Of a stretch of DNA of 64,000 nt, positions 45,943 through 55,971 are shown piece by piece. The notes beneath the pieces were generated by a model. That model ran no database searches and was not told the origin of the DNA. It saw only the letters and a program-made list of their open reading frames with translations. Numbering within the stretch: position 1 is the first letter of the stretch; the number at the start of each line of letters is the position of its first letter. This stretch comes from an uncultured Bacilli bacterium (GTDB lineage: Bacteria > Bacillota_I > Bacilli_A > RF39 > UBA660): assembly GCA_934096295.1 (NCBI GenBank), contig CAKOLL010000005.1, positions 51,167 to 115,166 on the forward strand, given 5' to 3'. Made by a program: the position numbers and the translations under genes.

Positions 45943-45971
45943 TTTAAAACAATATAAAAATGTGTTATAAT
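45943..45971 (+). promoter_or_regulatory. mnmE promoter
   Basis: TTTAAA (45943-45948), 17 bases, TATAAT (45966-45971). It lets mnmE-mnmG-rsmG be transcribed independently of the island upstream. Confidence 0.6.
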
Positions 45972-45997
45972 ACTTCCGATGAAAGGAAGTATTTTTT

Positions 45998-47347
45998 ATG
46001 GAAGATACAATTTGTGCAATATCAACATCTATGGGCATCGGGGCAATCTCCATTGTCCGTGTAACTGGACCAAATACTATAGACATTGTGGATAGTATTT
46101 TTGATTATGACCTAAAAAGTGCTTCAAGTCACACAATTCACTATGGACATATCAAATATAAAGAAGAAAAAATAGATGAAGTATTGGTAATGTTAATGCG
46201 TGGACCAAAGACATATACAACTGAAGACACAATTGAAATTAATTGCCATGGCGGGGTAAGTACCACTAAAAAAATAATGGAAGTATTACTTGCAAATGGA
46301 TGTAGACTAGCAGAACCTGGAGAATTTACAAAAAGAGCTTACTTAAATGGAAGAATTAATCTTCTTGAAGCAGAAAGTGTTAATGATTTAATTATTGCTA
46401 AAACTGATGCTGCAAGAACACTTGCTATAAATAATGTTGATGGAAAATTAACAAAACAAATAAGTAATTTACGAGAAAAAATAGCAAAAATACTTGCTAA
46501 TATCGAGGTAAATATTGATTATCCTGAATATACTGATGAACTAGAGGTTACCGAAGATTTAATGCATAGTTATTTAGATGACATTAATAAAGAATTATTA
46601 AAGTTAGTAAATGGTTCTAAAAATGGACGTATAATTAAAAATGGGGTAAATATTGCCATAATAGGTAAGCCCAATGTAGGTAAAAGTAGTATTCTAAATA
46701 GTTTATTAGATGAAGAAAAAGCCATTGTTACAAATATCCCTGGAACAACTCGTGATATCGTTGAAGGTTCAATCACTTTAAATGGTGTAGCAATAAACTT
46801 TATAGATACCGCAGGAATCAGAGAAACTGAAGACATCGTAGAAAAAATCGGGGTAGATAAAAGTAAAAAAACCGCTGAAAATGCTGATATAATTTTATTT
46901 GTTTTAAATAACAATGATATTATTAGCGAAGAAGAAAAATTAATGTTAGAAAAATATAATAATGAAAAATTAATTGTTTTTGTCAATAAAATGGATCTTG
47001 AACAAAGATTAATATTACCAAATAACATAAAAGATGTTATATATGGTAATACCATTGAAATTAGTGGATTAGACAAATTAAAAGAAAGAATAATTGAAAA
47101 ATTAAATTTAAGTAATATAGTAAATAAAGATATGAGTTATTTATGTAATCTTAGAGAAATAGATTTAGTAAATAAAGCATATGAAGCATTAAAAAATGCT
47201 CAAAGTAATTTAGATGCTGGTTTTTCAGTAGATATGATTGAAATAGATTTAAAAAGTGCCTGGGATTATCTCGGAGAAATTATGGGAGATAGTTATGAAG
47301 GTGAATTAGTAGACAAAATATTTAGTAATTTTTGTTTAGGAAAGTAG
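45998..47347 (+). CDS. mnmE: tRNA uridine-5-carboxymethylaminomethyl modification GTPase MnmE
   Basis: 449 residues. N-terminal folate-binding domain (TICAISTSMGIGAISIVRVTG), helical domain, and inserted G domain with GKPNVGKSS (G1), IPGTTRD, DTAGI (G3) and NKMD (G4). It ends in the K-loop/catalytic Cys motif FCLGK. With MnmG it modifies wobble U34 of several tRNAs. The stop lies 8 bases before the mnmG start. Confidence 0.97.
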   Translation: MEDTICAISTSMGIGAISIVRVTGPNTIDIVDSIFDYDLKSASSHTIHYGHIKYKEEKIDEVLVMLMRGPKTYTTEDTIEINCHGGVSTTKKIMEVLLANGCRLAEPGEFTKRAYLNGRINLLEAESVNDLIIAKTDAARTLAINNVDGKLTKQISNLREKIAKILANIEVNIDYPEYTDELEVTEDLMHSYLDDINKELLKLVNGSKNGRIIKNGVNIAIIGKPNVGKSSILNSLLDEEKAIVTNIPGTTRDIVEGSITLNGVAINFIDTAGIRETEDIVEKIGVDKSKKTAENADIILFVLNNNDIISEEEKLMLEKYNNEKLIVFVNKMDLEQRLILPNNIKDVIYGNTIEISGLDKLKERIIEKLNLSNIVNKDMSYLCNLREIDLVNKAYEALKNAQSNLDAGFSVDMIEIDLKSAWDYLGEIMGDSYEGELVDKIFSNFCLGK

Positions 47348-47355
47348 ATGATAAT

Positions 47356-49221
47356 ATGTATGATGTTATAGTAGTAGGTGGAGGACATGCAGGAATTGAA
47401 GCAAGTCATATTGCTGCCAAAATGGGTAAAAATACCTTATTAATAACAGGAAATATAAAAAATATCGGGGATATGCCATGTAATCCTTCAATCGGAGGAA
47501 CAGCCAAAGGGATAATAGTTCGTGAAGTTGATGCACTTGGAGGTCTAATGGGAAGAATCGCCGATATTTCCCACATTCAAATTAAAATGCTTAATAATTC
47601 AAAAGGACCTGCAGTAAGAAGCCTTCGTGCTCAAGCAGACAAAGTAACATATCCTAAAAATATGCAAGAATATTTAATGAAGATGCCAAATTTAACTATT
47701 AAAGAAAGTTTGGTTGAAGATTTAATTATAGAAAACAACATAGTTAAAGGAATTATCACTGAAAATAATGAAAAGGTCGAAGGAAAAACCGTAGTTCTAA
47801 CAACAGGTACATATTTATGTGGAAATATACTCGTAGGTAGTAAGAATACTCCTGGTGGACCACATGGAGAAAGAAGAAGTAACTATTTATCAACAAAACT
47901 AAAAGAATATGGGTTAAAGATAATTAGATTAAAAACTGGAACTCCCCAAAGAATAAAAAAAGATTCTATTGATTTTTCTGTAATGAGTGAAGAACATGGT
48001 GATAACACTTACTGGACATTTTCAAATGACTTTGGACCTTCTTACAAAATCGAAGATCAAAAATCATGTTATTTATTATATACAAATGAATTAACACATC
48101 AAATAATCAGAGATAATTTATCAAAATCCGCTATGTACGGAGGATATGCCACTGGCATTGGCCCTAGATATTGTCCATCAATCGAAGATAAAATTGTAAG
48201 ATTTGCAGATAAAGAAAGACATCAATTATTCTTAGAACCAGAAAGCTTATATTATGATGATTGGTATTTACAAGGATTTTCTACAAGTATGCCAGAAGAT
48301 GTTCAAGAACAAATGGTTCATAGTTTACATGGATTAGAAAATGCCGTTATAACAAAATATGCATATGCCATAGAATACGATGCTATTGATCCATTACAAA
48401 TAAAACCATCACTAGAAAATAAAGTGTTAGAGAATTTATTTACAGCAGGTCAAATAAATGGTACAAGTGGTTATGAAGAAGCTGCAGGGCAAGGAATAAT
48501 CGCTGGAATAAATGCTGTTTTAAAAGTTGATAATAAAGAACCTTTGATATTAAAAAGAAGTGATGCCTATATTGGTGTTTTAATTGATGACTTAGTAACC
48601 AAAGGGACAATTGAACCATATCGTATGCTTACATCTAGGGCAGAATTTCGCTTAATATTAAGACATGACAACGCTGACTTAAGGTTACGCCATTATGCTC
48701 ATGATATAGGTACAATAAATGAAGAACAATACAACAGATTAATTGAAAAAGAAACAAAAATAAAAGAATTAACAAAGTTTTTACAAGATAACACCTTGCA
48801 TCTAACTGAAGATATAATAAAGGTATTTGAAAATAATAATATAAATGTTCCTTTAACAGGAATAAATTATTATGATTTACTAAAAAGACCTGAAATAACA
48901 TTAAAATTTATTGAAAATTTTATAGAAATAAATTATTCTAATGATGTTAAAGAACAAGTCGAAATAAATGCTAAGTATGATGGTTATATTAAAAAGGCTT
49001 ATAAAGAGGTTGAAAAGTTATCTCGTCTTGAAGAAAAACAAATACCAGATGATATTGATTATCAAAAAGTTACTAACCTAGCTAGTGAAGCAAGACAAAA
49101 ACTAGAAAAAATTAGACCTAAAACAATAGCTCAAGCATCTCGTATAAGTGGAGTAAATCCTGTAGATATATCAGTTTTAACAATTTATTTAAAGAAAGAG
49201 TACGGTAAAAATGAAGATTGA
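47356..49221 (+). CDS. mnmG: tRNA uridine-5-carboxymethylaminomethyl modification enzyme MnmG
   Basis: 621 residues from the ATG at 47356 (MYDVIVVGGGHAGIEAS, the FAD-binding start). A longer frame from 47332 would overlap mnmE. Other conserved blocks: MPCNPSIGGTAKG, GLMGRIADIS, TGIGPRYCPSIEDK, and GYEEAAGQGIIAGINA. It forms the MnmEG complex. The stop (TGA) overlaps the rsmG start. Confidence 0.97.
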   Translation: MYDVIVVGGGHAGIEASHIAAKMGKNTLLITGNIKNIGDMPCNPSIGGTAKGIIVREVDALGGLMGRIADISHIQIKMLNNSKGPAVRSLRAQADKVTYPKNMQEYLMKMPNLTIKESLVEDLIIENNIVKGIITENNEKVEGKTVVLTTGTYLCGNILVGSKNTPGGPHGERRSNYLSTKLKEYGLKIIRLKTGTPQRIKKDSIDFSVMSEEHGDNTYWTFSNDFGPSYKIEDQKSCYLLYTNELTHQIIRDNLSKSAMYGGYATGIGPRYCPSIEDKIVRFADKERHQLFLEPESLYYDDWYLQGFSTSMPEDVQEQMVHSLHGLENAVITKYAYAIEYDAIDPLQIKPSLENKVLENLFTAGQINGTSGYEEAAGQGIIAGINAVLKVDNKEPLILKRSDAYIGVLIDDLVTKGTIEPYRMLTSRAEFRLILRHDNADLRLRHYAHDIGTINEEQYNRLIEKETKIKELTKFLQDNTLHLTEDIIKVFENNNINVPLTGINYYDLLKRPEITLKFIENFIEINYSNDVKEQVEINAKYDGYIKKAYKEVEKLSRLEEKQIPDDIDYQKVTNLASEARQKLEKIRPKTIAQASRISGVNPVDISVLTIYLKKEYGKNED

Positions 49222-49924
49222 TGAATTTATAAAAAAATGTGAGAATTTAGGCTTAGAAATAACAGATAAAAAATTAGATCAATTAGAAACATATGCAAAA
49301 TTTTTACAAGAATACAATGAACATACAAATCTTACAGCTATTACAAATTTAGAAGATATATACTTAAAACATTTTTATGATAGTTTGACCATTACAAAAG
49401 TAATTGATTTAAAAAAATGTACAACCTTACTTGATTTTGGTACAGGGGCAGGATTTCCAGGAATGGTTTTAAAAATATTTTTCCCTGATTTAAAGGTAAC
49501 TTTACTTGATAGTAATAATAAAAAGATAAAGTTCTTAACAGAGTTACAAGAAAAAATTAATGTTGATAACTTAGAACTTATCAACACAAGGGTAGAAAAC
49601 ATAAGGAATGAAAGATTAAATCATTATGATATTGTAACAGCTAGAGCAGTAACAAATATGCCAGTTTTAACAGAACTTGCAATGCCTCTAGTAAAAGTAA
49701 ATGGTTATTTTATTGCAATGAAAGGAAGCAATAAAGAAGAAATAGAAGATGGAAAGTTTGCTATAACAAAGATGCATGGAATAGTGGAAGAAATAAATAC
49801 ATTTATATTATCAGATGTGGCAGGGGTGAGAAATATAGTTAAGGTTAAAAAAGTAAGTGCAACACTTGACAATGAACTAAGGCCTTATGAAAAAATCATT
49901 AAAAAGCCCCTTGCAAAAAATTGA
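49211..49924 (+). CDS. rsmG: 16S rRNA G527 N7-methyltransferase RsmG
   Basis: 237 residues. SAM-binding LLDFGTGAGFPGMVLKI and the TARAVTNMPVLTELAMPL segment are family hallmarks. It methylates G527 in the 530 loop of 16S rRNA; loss confers low-level streptomycin resistance in other species. Overlaps mnmG by 11 bases and precedes noc, as in Bacillus. Confidence 0.96.
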   Translation: MKIDEFIKKCENLGLEITDKKLDQLETYAKFLQEYNEHTNLTAITNLEDIYLKHFYDSLTITKVIDLKKCTTLLDFGTGAGFPGMVLKIFFPDLKVTLLDSNNKKIKFLTELQEKINVDNLELINTRVENIRNERLNHYDIVTARAVTNMPVLTELAMPLVKVNGYFIAMKGSNKEEIEDGKFAITKMHGIVEEINTFILSDVAGVRNIVKVKKVSATLDNELRPYEKIIKKPLAKN

Positions 49925-49963
49925 TAAATAATGTATCATTATAGATGATAAGGGTTGATTAAA

Positions 49964-51109
49964 GTGAATAATGCTGAAATAGAAAAAACAATATTACAAG
50001 TCCCTATTGAGGATATAATTCCAAACCGTTTTCAACCACGGTTAGCTTTTGATGACGCTTCATTAAGTGATTTAGCACTTTCCATAAAACAACATGGAAT
50101 CATACAACCACTTGTATTAAGAAGAAAAAATGATAAATATGAAATTATCGCTGGTGAAAGAAGATATAAAGCTGCCAAACTAGCAGGTTTAGCATCAGTT
50201 CCTGCCGTAATATCTAATCTTGATGATAACGCATCTGCAGAGGTAGCAATCGTCGAAAATATTCAAAGAAAAGATTTAACAGCTATCGAAGAAGCAAAAT
50301 CATATCAATCTCTTTTAGATAAAGGATACATGACTCAGGATGAATTAGCAAGAAAGATGGGTTTATCTCAATCTGCGATATCAAATAAATTAAGGTTATT
50401 AACATTAGATGAATCTGTTCAAGAAGCCATTTTAGCAGAAAAAATTTCTGAAAGACATGCAAGAACTTTATTAAAAGTTCCATCACATGAAAAACAAAAA
50501 GAATTATTAAATAAAATAATTAATGAAAGATTAACAGTTAAACAACTTGAAGATGCCATAAAAAATATGGAAGAACCTGAAGTAACAAATACACCAATGC
50601 CGACACAAGTTGAAAGTCTTGACGTTTTAACACCAGAACCAAAGGAAGAAAAAATAGATAGTATTGAAGATGTGTATACAGAACCAATGGATATTAAAGA
50701 CATAATTCCAAAAGAAGTTCCAGAAGAATTAACACCTGCACGATCTATAACTCCAGATGCATTTTTCTCTAACCCTGAAAAAATGCCTAACAAATTCTTT
50801 AATTTTCTTGAAGATACCGCAGCAAATATGGACATTCAAGAAACTATTCCAACATTTGAAATTCCAAAACCACAAACAGAAAATACCTCAAGTTTAATTA
50901 ATCAAACAGATAATATTGAAATGTTAGATGATTTTATAATTCCATCAACAAATCAAGTTAACACTAAAGATGAATATTTAAACTATGTAATTAAAACAAT
51001 TCGTGAATTAAATTTAGATAGTGATAAAGTAAAATTAGAAGAGATGAATTTACCTAACGAATATCATATTAATATAATAATAAAAAAGGATGACAGTAAT
51101 TCAAACTAG
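49964..51109 (+). CDS. noc: Nucleoid occlusion protein Noc (ParB-like CTPase/DNA-binding)
   Basis: 381 residues from a GTG at 49964, which has AAGGG well spaced; the TTG at 49955 abuts that site. ParB/Noc N-terminal CTPase domain: NRFQPR, GIIQPLVLR, IIAGERRYKAAK and VENIQRKDL. The HTH SQSAISNKLRLL with downstream ERHAR carries Gln, Lys and Arg at three of four positions that mark Noc rather than ParB. The usual Noc amphipathic N-terminus is absent, and residues about 205-330 form a long acidic, proline-rich linker not seen in B. subtilis Noc (283 residues). A C-terminal dimerisation-like end follows. Confidence 0.85.
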   Translation: MNNAEIEKTILQVPIEDIIPNRFQPRLAFDDASLSDLALSIKQHGIIQPLVLRRKNDKYEIIAGERRYKAAKLAGLASVPAVISNLDDNASAEVAIVENIQRKDLTAIEEAKSYQSLLDKGYMTQDELARKMGLSQSAISNKLRLLTLDESVQEAILAEKISERHARTLLKVPSHEKQKELLNKIINERLTVKQLEDAIKNMEEPEVTNTPMPTQVESLDVLTPEPKEEKIDSIEDVYTEPMDIKDIIPKEVPEELTPARSITPDAFFSNPEKMPNKFFNFLEDTAANMDIQETIPTFEIPKPQTENTSSLINQTDNIEMLDDFIIPSTNQVNTKDEYLNYVIKTIRELNLDSDKVKLEEMNLPNEYHINIIIKKDDSNSN

Positions 51110-51429
51110 TCATCTTTTTCAATAAAGTCTTTTAAATTAAAGTTATATAAAGTAACATTATTATTATCTATATTTATAATAGTATCCTCATCTACAATAT
51201 TATAATCCATATTACCTAAATCTATTTTGAATAATACTTCAAACTGAGGCATAATTTGTGTTCCACCAGCTTTCATGGCATTATCTCTTTCAGTATCATA
51301 AAAAACTAAAACATTTTTATTTGTTAACAAAATATTAACTAACATATTTCTATTTGTAAACTTAATATTTACATCGGCAGCTTCATTTAAAACATGTTCA
51401 TCATTTTCTTTAAAAGTATAATTATACAT
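51106..51429 (-). CDS. Uncharacterised small protein, possibly PH-like beta fold
   Basis: 107 residues from the ATG at 51429 with GGTG upstream. No membrane segment. Alternating hydrophobic pattern (NMLVNILLTNKNVLVFYD, then FEVLFKIDLGNMDY) suggests a beta-sandwich or PH-like fold. Convergent with noc, stops overlapping by 4 bases. Not recognised. Confidence 0.65.
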   Translation of the reverse strand: MYNYTFKENDEHVLNEAADVNIKFTNRNMLVNILLTNKNVLVFYDTERDNAMKAGGTQIMPQFEVLFKIDLGNMDYNIVDEDTIINIDNNNVTLYNFNLKDFIEKDD

Positions 51430-51472
51430 CCATATCACCTATAATAATTATATTATATTACATAAAAAATAT

Positions 51473-53431
51473 CTAGTCTTCTTTATTATTTTCTTCTTTT
51501 ATTACATATTGTTCTTGACTTACTCCAGGCTCTGTTCCTTTTACATAATAATATAATGCTACTTTATTTTGATTATTCGTAGTTTTTCCTGTTACAGCAT
51601 CCAAAGGAATCGCTACCACATTTTTAGGAGTTTCATACCATGTGGTATTAATATTTTGTAATGATTCTTCAATGGTTGATGCCCAAATTTTTTTAGCATT
51701 ATTTCTAACATTATTAGTGACTTCTTTATTATCATCATAACCCATCCACATCATCATAAGTCTATTAGGATTATAACCAACAATCCAGTAATCAGTATTA
51801 GTAGAACCAGTTTTTAAAGCATATTTATGTGTTAATGTTGATGCAATATTTAAAGCCGTCGGTGTTGTATAATCAACAAATGCATCATTCGTCGTAGAAT
51901 TCATCATTTCATTTAAAATATAAGTATAATTAGGATTAATAACTAATCTATTTTCATCTTCATGTTCATATAAAACATTACCATCAATATCTTCAATTTT
52001 TTCTATAAAATATAAGTCTTTTTGGTATCCTCCGGATGCAAAAGTTGTATATCCCGTAGCATAATCTAAAATATTTATTTCACTAGTACCCAAAGGAAGA
52101 GACGCCACCTCATCTAAATGGGCATTTATACCTGTTCTTTTAGCAACATCTATCATTTTATCAACACCTAAAAACAAATTAGTTTTAACTGCATAAATGT
52201 TATCTGATAAAGCTAGAGCTGCCGCCATAGTTATCTCCTTACTAGCATAAATGTTACCAGCATTCTGTGGAGCATAAGTTTTTCCATTAGCTAAATTAAA
52301 TGTTGTTTCTTCACTCCTAAAACTACTTGACATAGTCATATTATTTTCTAATGCTGCATAATAAAGAAAAGGCTTCATCGTAGATCCAACTTGTCTTTTA
52401 CTTTTTAAAGCTCTATTATATTGGCTTTTTGCATAATTCATACCACCTGTTAAGGCTTTAACTGCCCCAGTTTTAGGGTCAACAATTACACTTGCTACCT
52501 GTAGTTCATCATCAACTTTATTATTTAAAATATTATTTTCTAAACTAGTTTGCTCTTCTAAATCTAAAGTTGTAAATATTTTTAAGCCACCAGCATTTAC
52601 TAATGATGCTGGGACTTCTTTAATATTTGCTAATTCATTTAAAACAGCCTCTTGATAATACATAATCATTTGTAAATTATTATTTTTAGTTTGACCAAAA
52701 ATTTCTAATTTTTCCTTATATAAATTATTATAAGTATCTTCATCAATATACCCATTATTAAGCATAGATTTAGCAACTACCCAAGCTCTTTTAACAGATG
52801 CTTCATAGTTACTAACAGGATTATATCCAGCGGGATTTTTGGGAATACCTGCAAGCATTATAGCTTCTTCCAAAGTTAATTCATTAGGTTTCTTGTTAAA
52901 ATAATAGCTAGCAGCATTAACAATACCCATATTACCTTGTCCATAATTTATTGTATTTAAATATCCTTCTAAAATATCATCTTTATCATAATGAACTTCA
53001 AGTTCTAGTGTTAACAATGCTTCTTCAGCTTTTCTTTTCCAAGTTTTATCAAAATCTAAATATAAATTTTTTATATATTGTTGGGATATCGTGGAAGCTC
53101 CTTGCACAATAGATTTCTTCTTAATATTTGTAAGCATAGCCTTAGCAATTCGTAAATAATCAAACCCATGATGATTATAAAAATTTTTATCTTCAACAGC
53201 AATGACAGCCTTTTTTAAATTATCAGATATATCTTCCAAATTAGCCCATTCATTACTCCTAGACCCTTGATATATTAAATCATTCTTATTATCGTATAAA
53301 TATAGACTTCCACTAGTTTTTAAATCCAGTTTAGGACTTAAATAAGCATAAGTGTAAAGACCAATTAAAAGGACAACAAATGAAATAAATAAGAATATAA
53401 ATGATTTTACAAAAAATCTCATTGCTTTCAA
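51473..53431 (-). CDS. Class A penicillin-binding protein (PBP1A family)
   Basis: 652 residues. One N-terminal membrane anchor (about 9-31). Glycosyltransferase (GT51) domain with EDKNFYNHHGFDY and GASTISQQYIKNLYL. Transpeptidase domain with STMKP (active Ser), SDN (in ALSDNIYAVK) and KTGST. It polymerises and cross-links peptidoglycan outside the membrane. The TTG start at 53431 has AGGTGAT upstream; an ATG three codons later is possible. Confidence 0.95.
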   Translation of the reverse strand: MKAMRFFVKSFIFLFISFVVLLIGLYTYAYLSPKLDLKTSGSLYLYDNKNDLIYQGSRSNEWANLEDISDNLKKAVIAVEDKNFYNHHGFDYLRIAKAMLTNIKKKSIVQGASTISQQYIKNLYLDFDKTWKRKAEEALLTLELEVHYDKDDILEGYLNTINYGQGNMGIVNAASYYFNKKPNELTLEEAIMLAGIPKNPAGYNPVSNYEASVKRAWVVAKSMLNNGYIDEDTYNNLYKEKLEIFGQTKNNNLQMIMYYQEAVLNELANIKEVPASLVNAGGLKIFTTLDLEEQTSLENNILNNKVDDELQVASVIVDPKTGAVKALTGGMNYAKSQYNRALKSKRQVGSTMKPFLYYAALENNMTMSSSFRSEETTFNLANGKTYAPQNAGNIYASKEITMAAALALSDNIYAVKTNLFLGVDKMIDVAKRTGINAHLDEVASLPLGTSEINILDYATGYTTFASGGYQKDLYFIEKIEDIDGNVLYEHEDENRLVINPNYTYILNEMMNSTTNDAFVDYTTPTALNIASTLTHKYALKTGSTNTDYWIVGYNPNRLMMMWMGYDDNKEVTNNVRNNAKKIWASTIEESLQNINTTWYETPKNVVAIPLDAVTGKTTNNQNKVALYYYVKGTEPGVSQEQYVIKEENNKED

Positions 53432-53540
53432 AAGGCATCACCTAAAAGTAGTATGAGTTAAGTTTTGAAAAAATATGCAATTTTACTATACAATTATTAT
53501 AAAGTCTGTTATAATATGTGAGAAAAAAAGAGGTGGCTAA

Positions 53541-53873
53541 ATGAAAATAGATTGGAAGCTATTTGATGATGAAGAAACCATAATTGATGAAAAAGATAAA
53601 TTAGTAAAATTTAAAGATAATGTTATATATTATAAAGATGAATATGGTACACATAAAGTGGACTTAATTAATAAAATTTATGAAAGAATAAATGAAAGTG
53701 ATATATTTAAGGTAGATTTTACAAACGAAATATTAACAGTTAAATTTGCTAATGCAGATTTAAAATATAATATAAATGCCAATTTTGAAGAGATAGATAA
53801 TATAATAAGGTTAACTTATTCTCTCGGAGAAGAAAAGAAAGTAATAGAAATTACTAGGAAAGAGGACTTATGA
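53541..53873 (+). CDS. DUF1934 family protein (YwiB-like)
   Basis: 110 residues, beta-barrel (calycin-like) pattern with DWKLFDDEETIIDEKD and NDG-like turns, no signal. YwiB lies next to argS in Bacillus, as here (4-base overlap ATGA). AAGAGGTGG ribosome site. Function unknown in all species I am aware of. Confidence 0.72.
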   Translation: MKIDWKLFDDEETIIDEKDKLVKFKDNVIYYKDEYGTHKVDLINKIYERINESDIFKVDFTNEILTVKFANADLKYNINANFEEIDNIIRLTYSLGEEKKVIEITRKEDL

Positions 53874-55477
53874 AAGAAATATTAAAAAATGTAATTAAAA
53901 AAGCTTTAGAAAAGTTAAATATTAGTGATGTTGAAATTGAAATAAGCAAACCAACATTACAAGAAAACGGGGATTATTCAAGTAATATAGCTATGAAATT
54001 AGCTAGAGTACTTAAGAAAAATCCTTTAGAAATAGCAAATGATATTGCAAATAATATAAGTGATGAAAATATAATTAAAGTTGAAGTAAAAGCTCCGGGT
54101 TTTATTAACTTTTTTGTAAGTAAAAATTATTTATTTGAAAATATCAACAAAGTTTTAGAAGAAAAAGAAAGATATGGTAGTTCAAATATAGGAAATGGTA
54201 AAAAAATTAATATTGAATTTGTAAGTGCTAATCCAACTGGAATTCTTCACCTTGGAAATGCCCGTGGTGGTGCTTATGGAGATTCTTTGGCACGTATCAT
54301 GAGATTCAGTGGTTTTGATGTAACAACAGAATATTATATTAATGACTTAGGAAATCAAATAACTAATTTAGGTTTATCAATTCTTGCTCGTTATAAAGAA
54401 GTATGTGGTATAGAATCAAGTATGCCTGAAAATGGATATTATGGAAAAGAAATAATAGCTATAGCACAAAGACTATATGAAGAACATCAAGATACTTTAT
54501 TAAATAATGATTTAGATTACTTTAAAAAGTTAGGTACAAATGAAATGGTTGGACATATATTTGATGACTTAAAAGAATATAGAATAGAATATGATGTTAA
54601 AACAAGTGAAAAAGCTTTATCAGAAAAATATGATTTAATGAGTGTTGTGGATATTTTAACTAAAAACGGATATACTTACAATTTAGATGGTGCCACTTGG
54701 TTTAAATGTAGTGCTCTATTTGATGATAAAGATCATGTCTTAATTAAAGAAGATGGCATACCTACATACTTTTTACCAGATATAGCATATCATATGGATA
54801 AATTTAATCGTGGATATGACAAAATGATTGATATATTTGGTGCAGACCATCATGGATACGTAGCACGTTTAAAAAGTAGTGTTAAAGCCCTAGGAAATGA
54901 TCCAGAAAAATTAGAAGTAAAATTATTACAACTTGTAAGACTTGTGGAAAATGGTGAAGTTGTAAAAATGAGTAAAAGAACTGGTAAATCAGTAACATTA
55001 AAAGAATTAATTGATGAAGTCGGAGTAAATGCTGCCAGATACTATTTTTCTAAATATAGCCTAGATACTCAAATGGATTTTGACCTTAATTTAGCTAAAA
55101 GTAAATCAAATGAAAACCCAGTATTTTATGTATGCTATGCTTATGCAAGAATTTGTTCAATTTTAAAAGGACAAGAAAATGTCAAAAACTGTGAAAAATA
55201 TATTGCAATTAATGATGATACATCATATAATGTTTTAGAAAAAGTTTATGAGTTCCCAGAAGTAGTAAAAAATGCGGCTTTAAAAGAATTACCTCATTTA
55301 ATTACTAACTATGTATACGAACTTGCTAGTTTATTCCATTTATACTATGCAAAAAATCGTGTATTAACTGATAATGAACAAGAAACTTTAGAAAATTTAA
55401 ATTTAATTAAATGCGTTAAACAAACAATATTTAATGCACTTAATCTAATCGGGGTTATCCCACCAGAACAAATGTAA
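53870..55477 (+). CDS. argS: Arginyl-tRNA synthetase
   Basis: 535 residues. N-terminal Add1 domain (1-90), HIGH motif as SANPTGILHLGNARGG, KMSK as VKMSKRTGK, and the C-terminal DALR anticodon-binding domain (NPVFYVCYAYARI). Charges tRNA-Arg. It overlaps the upstream YwiB-like gene by 4 bases and precedes rpoE. Confidence 0.96.
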   Translation: MKEILKNVIKKALEKLNISDVEIEISKPTLQENGDYSSNIAMKLARVLKKNPLEIANDIANNISDENIIKVEVKAPGFINFFVSKNYLFENINKVLEEKERYGSSNIGNGKKINIEFVSANPTGILHLGNARGGAYGDSLARIMRFSGFDVTTEYYINDLGNQITNLGLSILARYKEVCGIESSMPENGYYGKEIIAIAQRLYEEHQDTLLNNDLDYFKKLGTNEMVGHIFDDLKEYRIEYDVKTSEKALSEKYDLMSVVDILTKNGYTYNLDGATWFKCSALFDDKDHVLIKEDGIPTYFLPDIAYHMDKFNRGYDKMIDIFGADHHGYVARLKSSVKALGNDPEKLEVKLLQLVRLVENGEVVKMSKRTGKSVTLKELIDEVGVNAARYYFSKYSLDTQMDFDLNLAKSKSNENPVFYVCYAYARICSILKGQENVKNCEKYIAINDDTSYNVLEKVYEFPEVVKNAALKELPHLITNYVYELASLFHLYYAKNRVLTDNEQETLENLNLIKCVKQTIFNALNLIGVIPPEQM

Positions 55478-55491
55478 GGAGAAATGAATTT

Positions 55492-55929
55492 ATGAAATTA
55501 AAGCAAATACCAAAAGAAGAATTAGAACTAATGGGCTATGATGATATTGCTTTACTAATACTTCAAGAAAGTGGCAAAAAAATGAAACTTCGTGATATTT
55601 TTGCTAAAGTAATTAATGTATTAGGATTACCAGAAGAAAGAATTGATGAAGAACTAATGGAATTCTTTGAGCTAATGTCTACGAATAAGAAATTTGTTAT
55701 GTTAGATAAAGGTTATTGGGATCTTCAATCAAGACATAAACTAGATATAGTTTTTGATATGGAAGAAGACGAAGAAGAATTAGAAAATGATGATGAAGAT
55801 AACGTTGAAGAAGAAAACGATGAAGAAAATGATATTTTCTATGATAAAGATGATGAAACAGATGATGTAACTGAAGATGATTTAGCAGATTTAGTGGTAG
55901 TTGATGATATTGATGAAAGTAATTTATAG
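55492..55929 (+). CDS. rpoE: RNA polymerase delta subunit
   Basis: 145 residues. Winged-helix N-terminal domain (about 1-90, with MKLRDIFAKVINVLGLPEE and KGYWDLQSRH) followed by a very acidic disordered tail, the hallmark of delta. Delta speeds RNA polymerase recycling and is restricted to Bacillota, mainly Bacilli, which supports the lineage assignment. It starts 15 bases after argS. Confidence 0.93.
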   Translation: MKLKQIPKEELELMGYDDIALLILQESGKKMKLRDIFAKVINVLGLPEERIDEELMEFFELMSTNKKFVMLDKGYWDLQSRHKLDIVFDMEEDEEELENDDEDNVEEENDEENDIFYDKDDETDDVTEDDLADLVVVDDIDESNL

Positions 55930-55971
55930 CGTCTAATTTTAAATATTTAAGTCAAAGAAAGGAAGATAAAA

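Noticed and set aside
46570..47076. Long antisense frame within mnmE
   Set aside because: Explained by the low G+C codon pattern of mnmE; no homology pattern or translation signal.
39724..49221. Possible use of TGA as Trp, as in Mollicutes
   Set aside because: rnpA and mnmG both end in TGA at the expected protein ends, so TGA is a stop.
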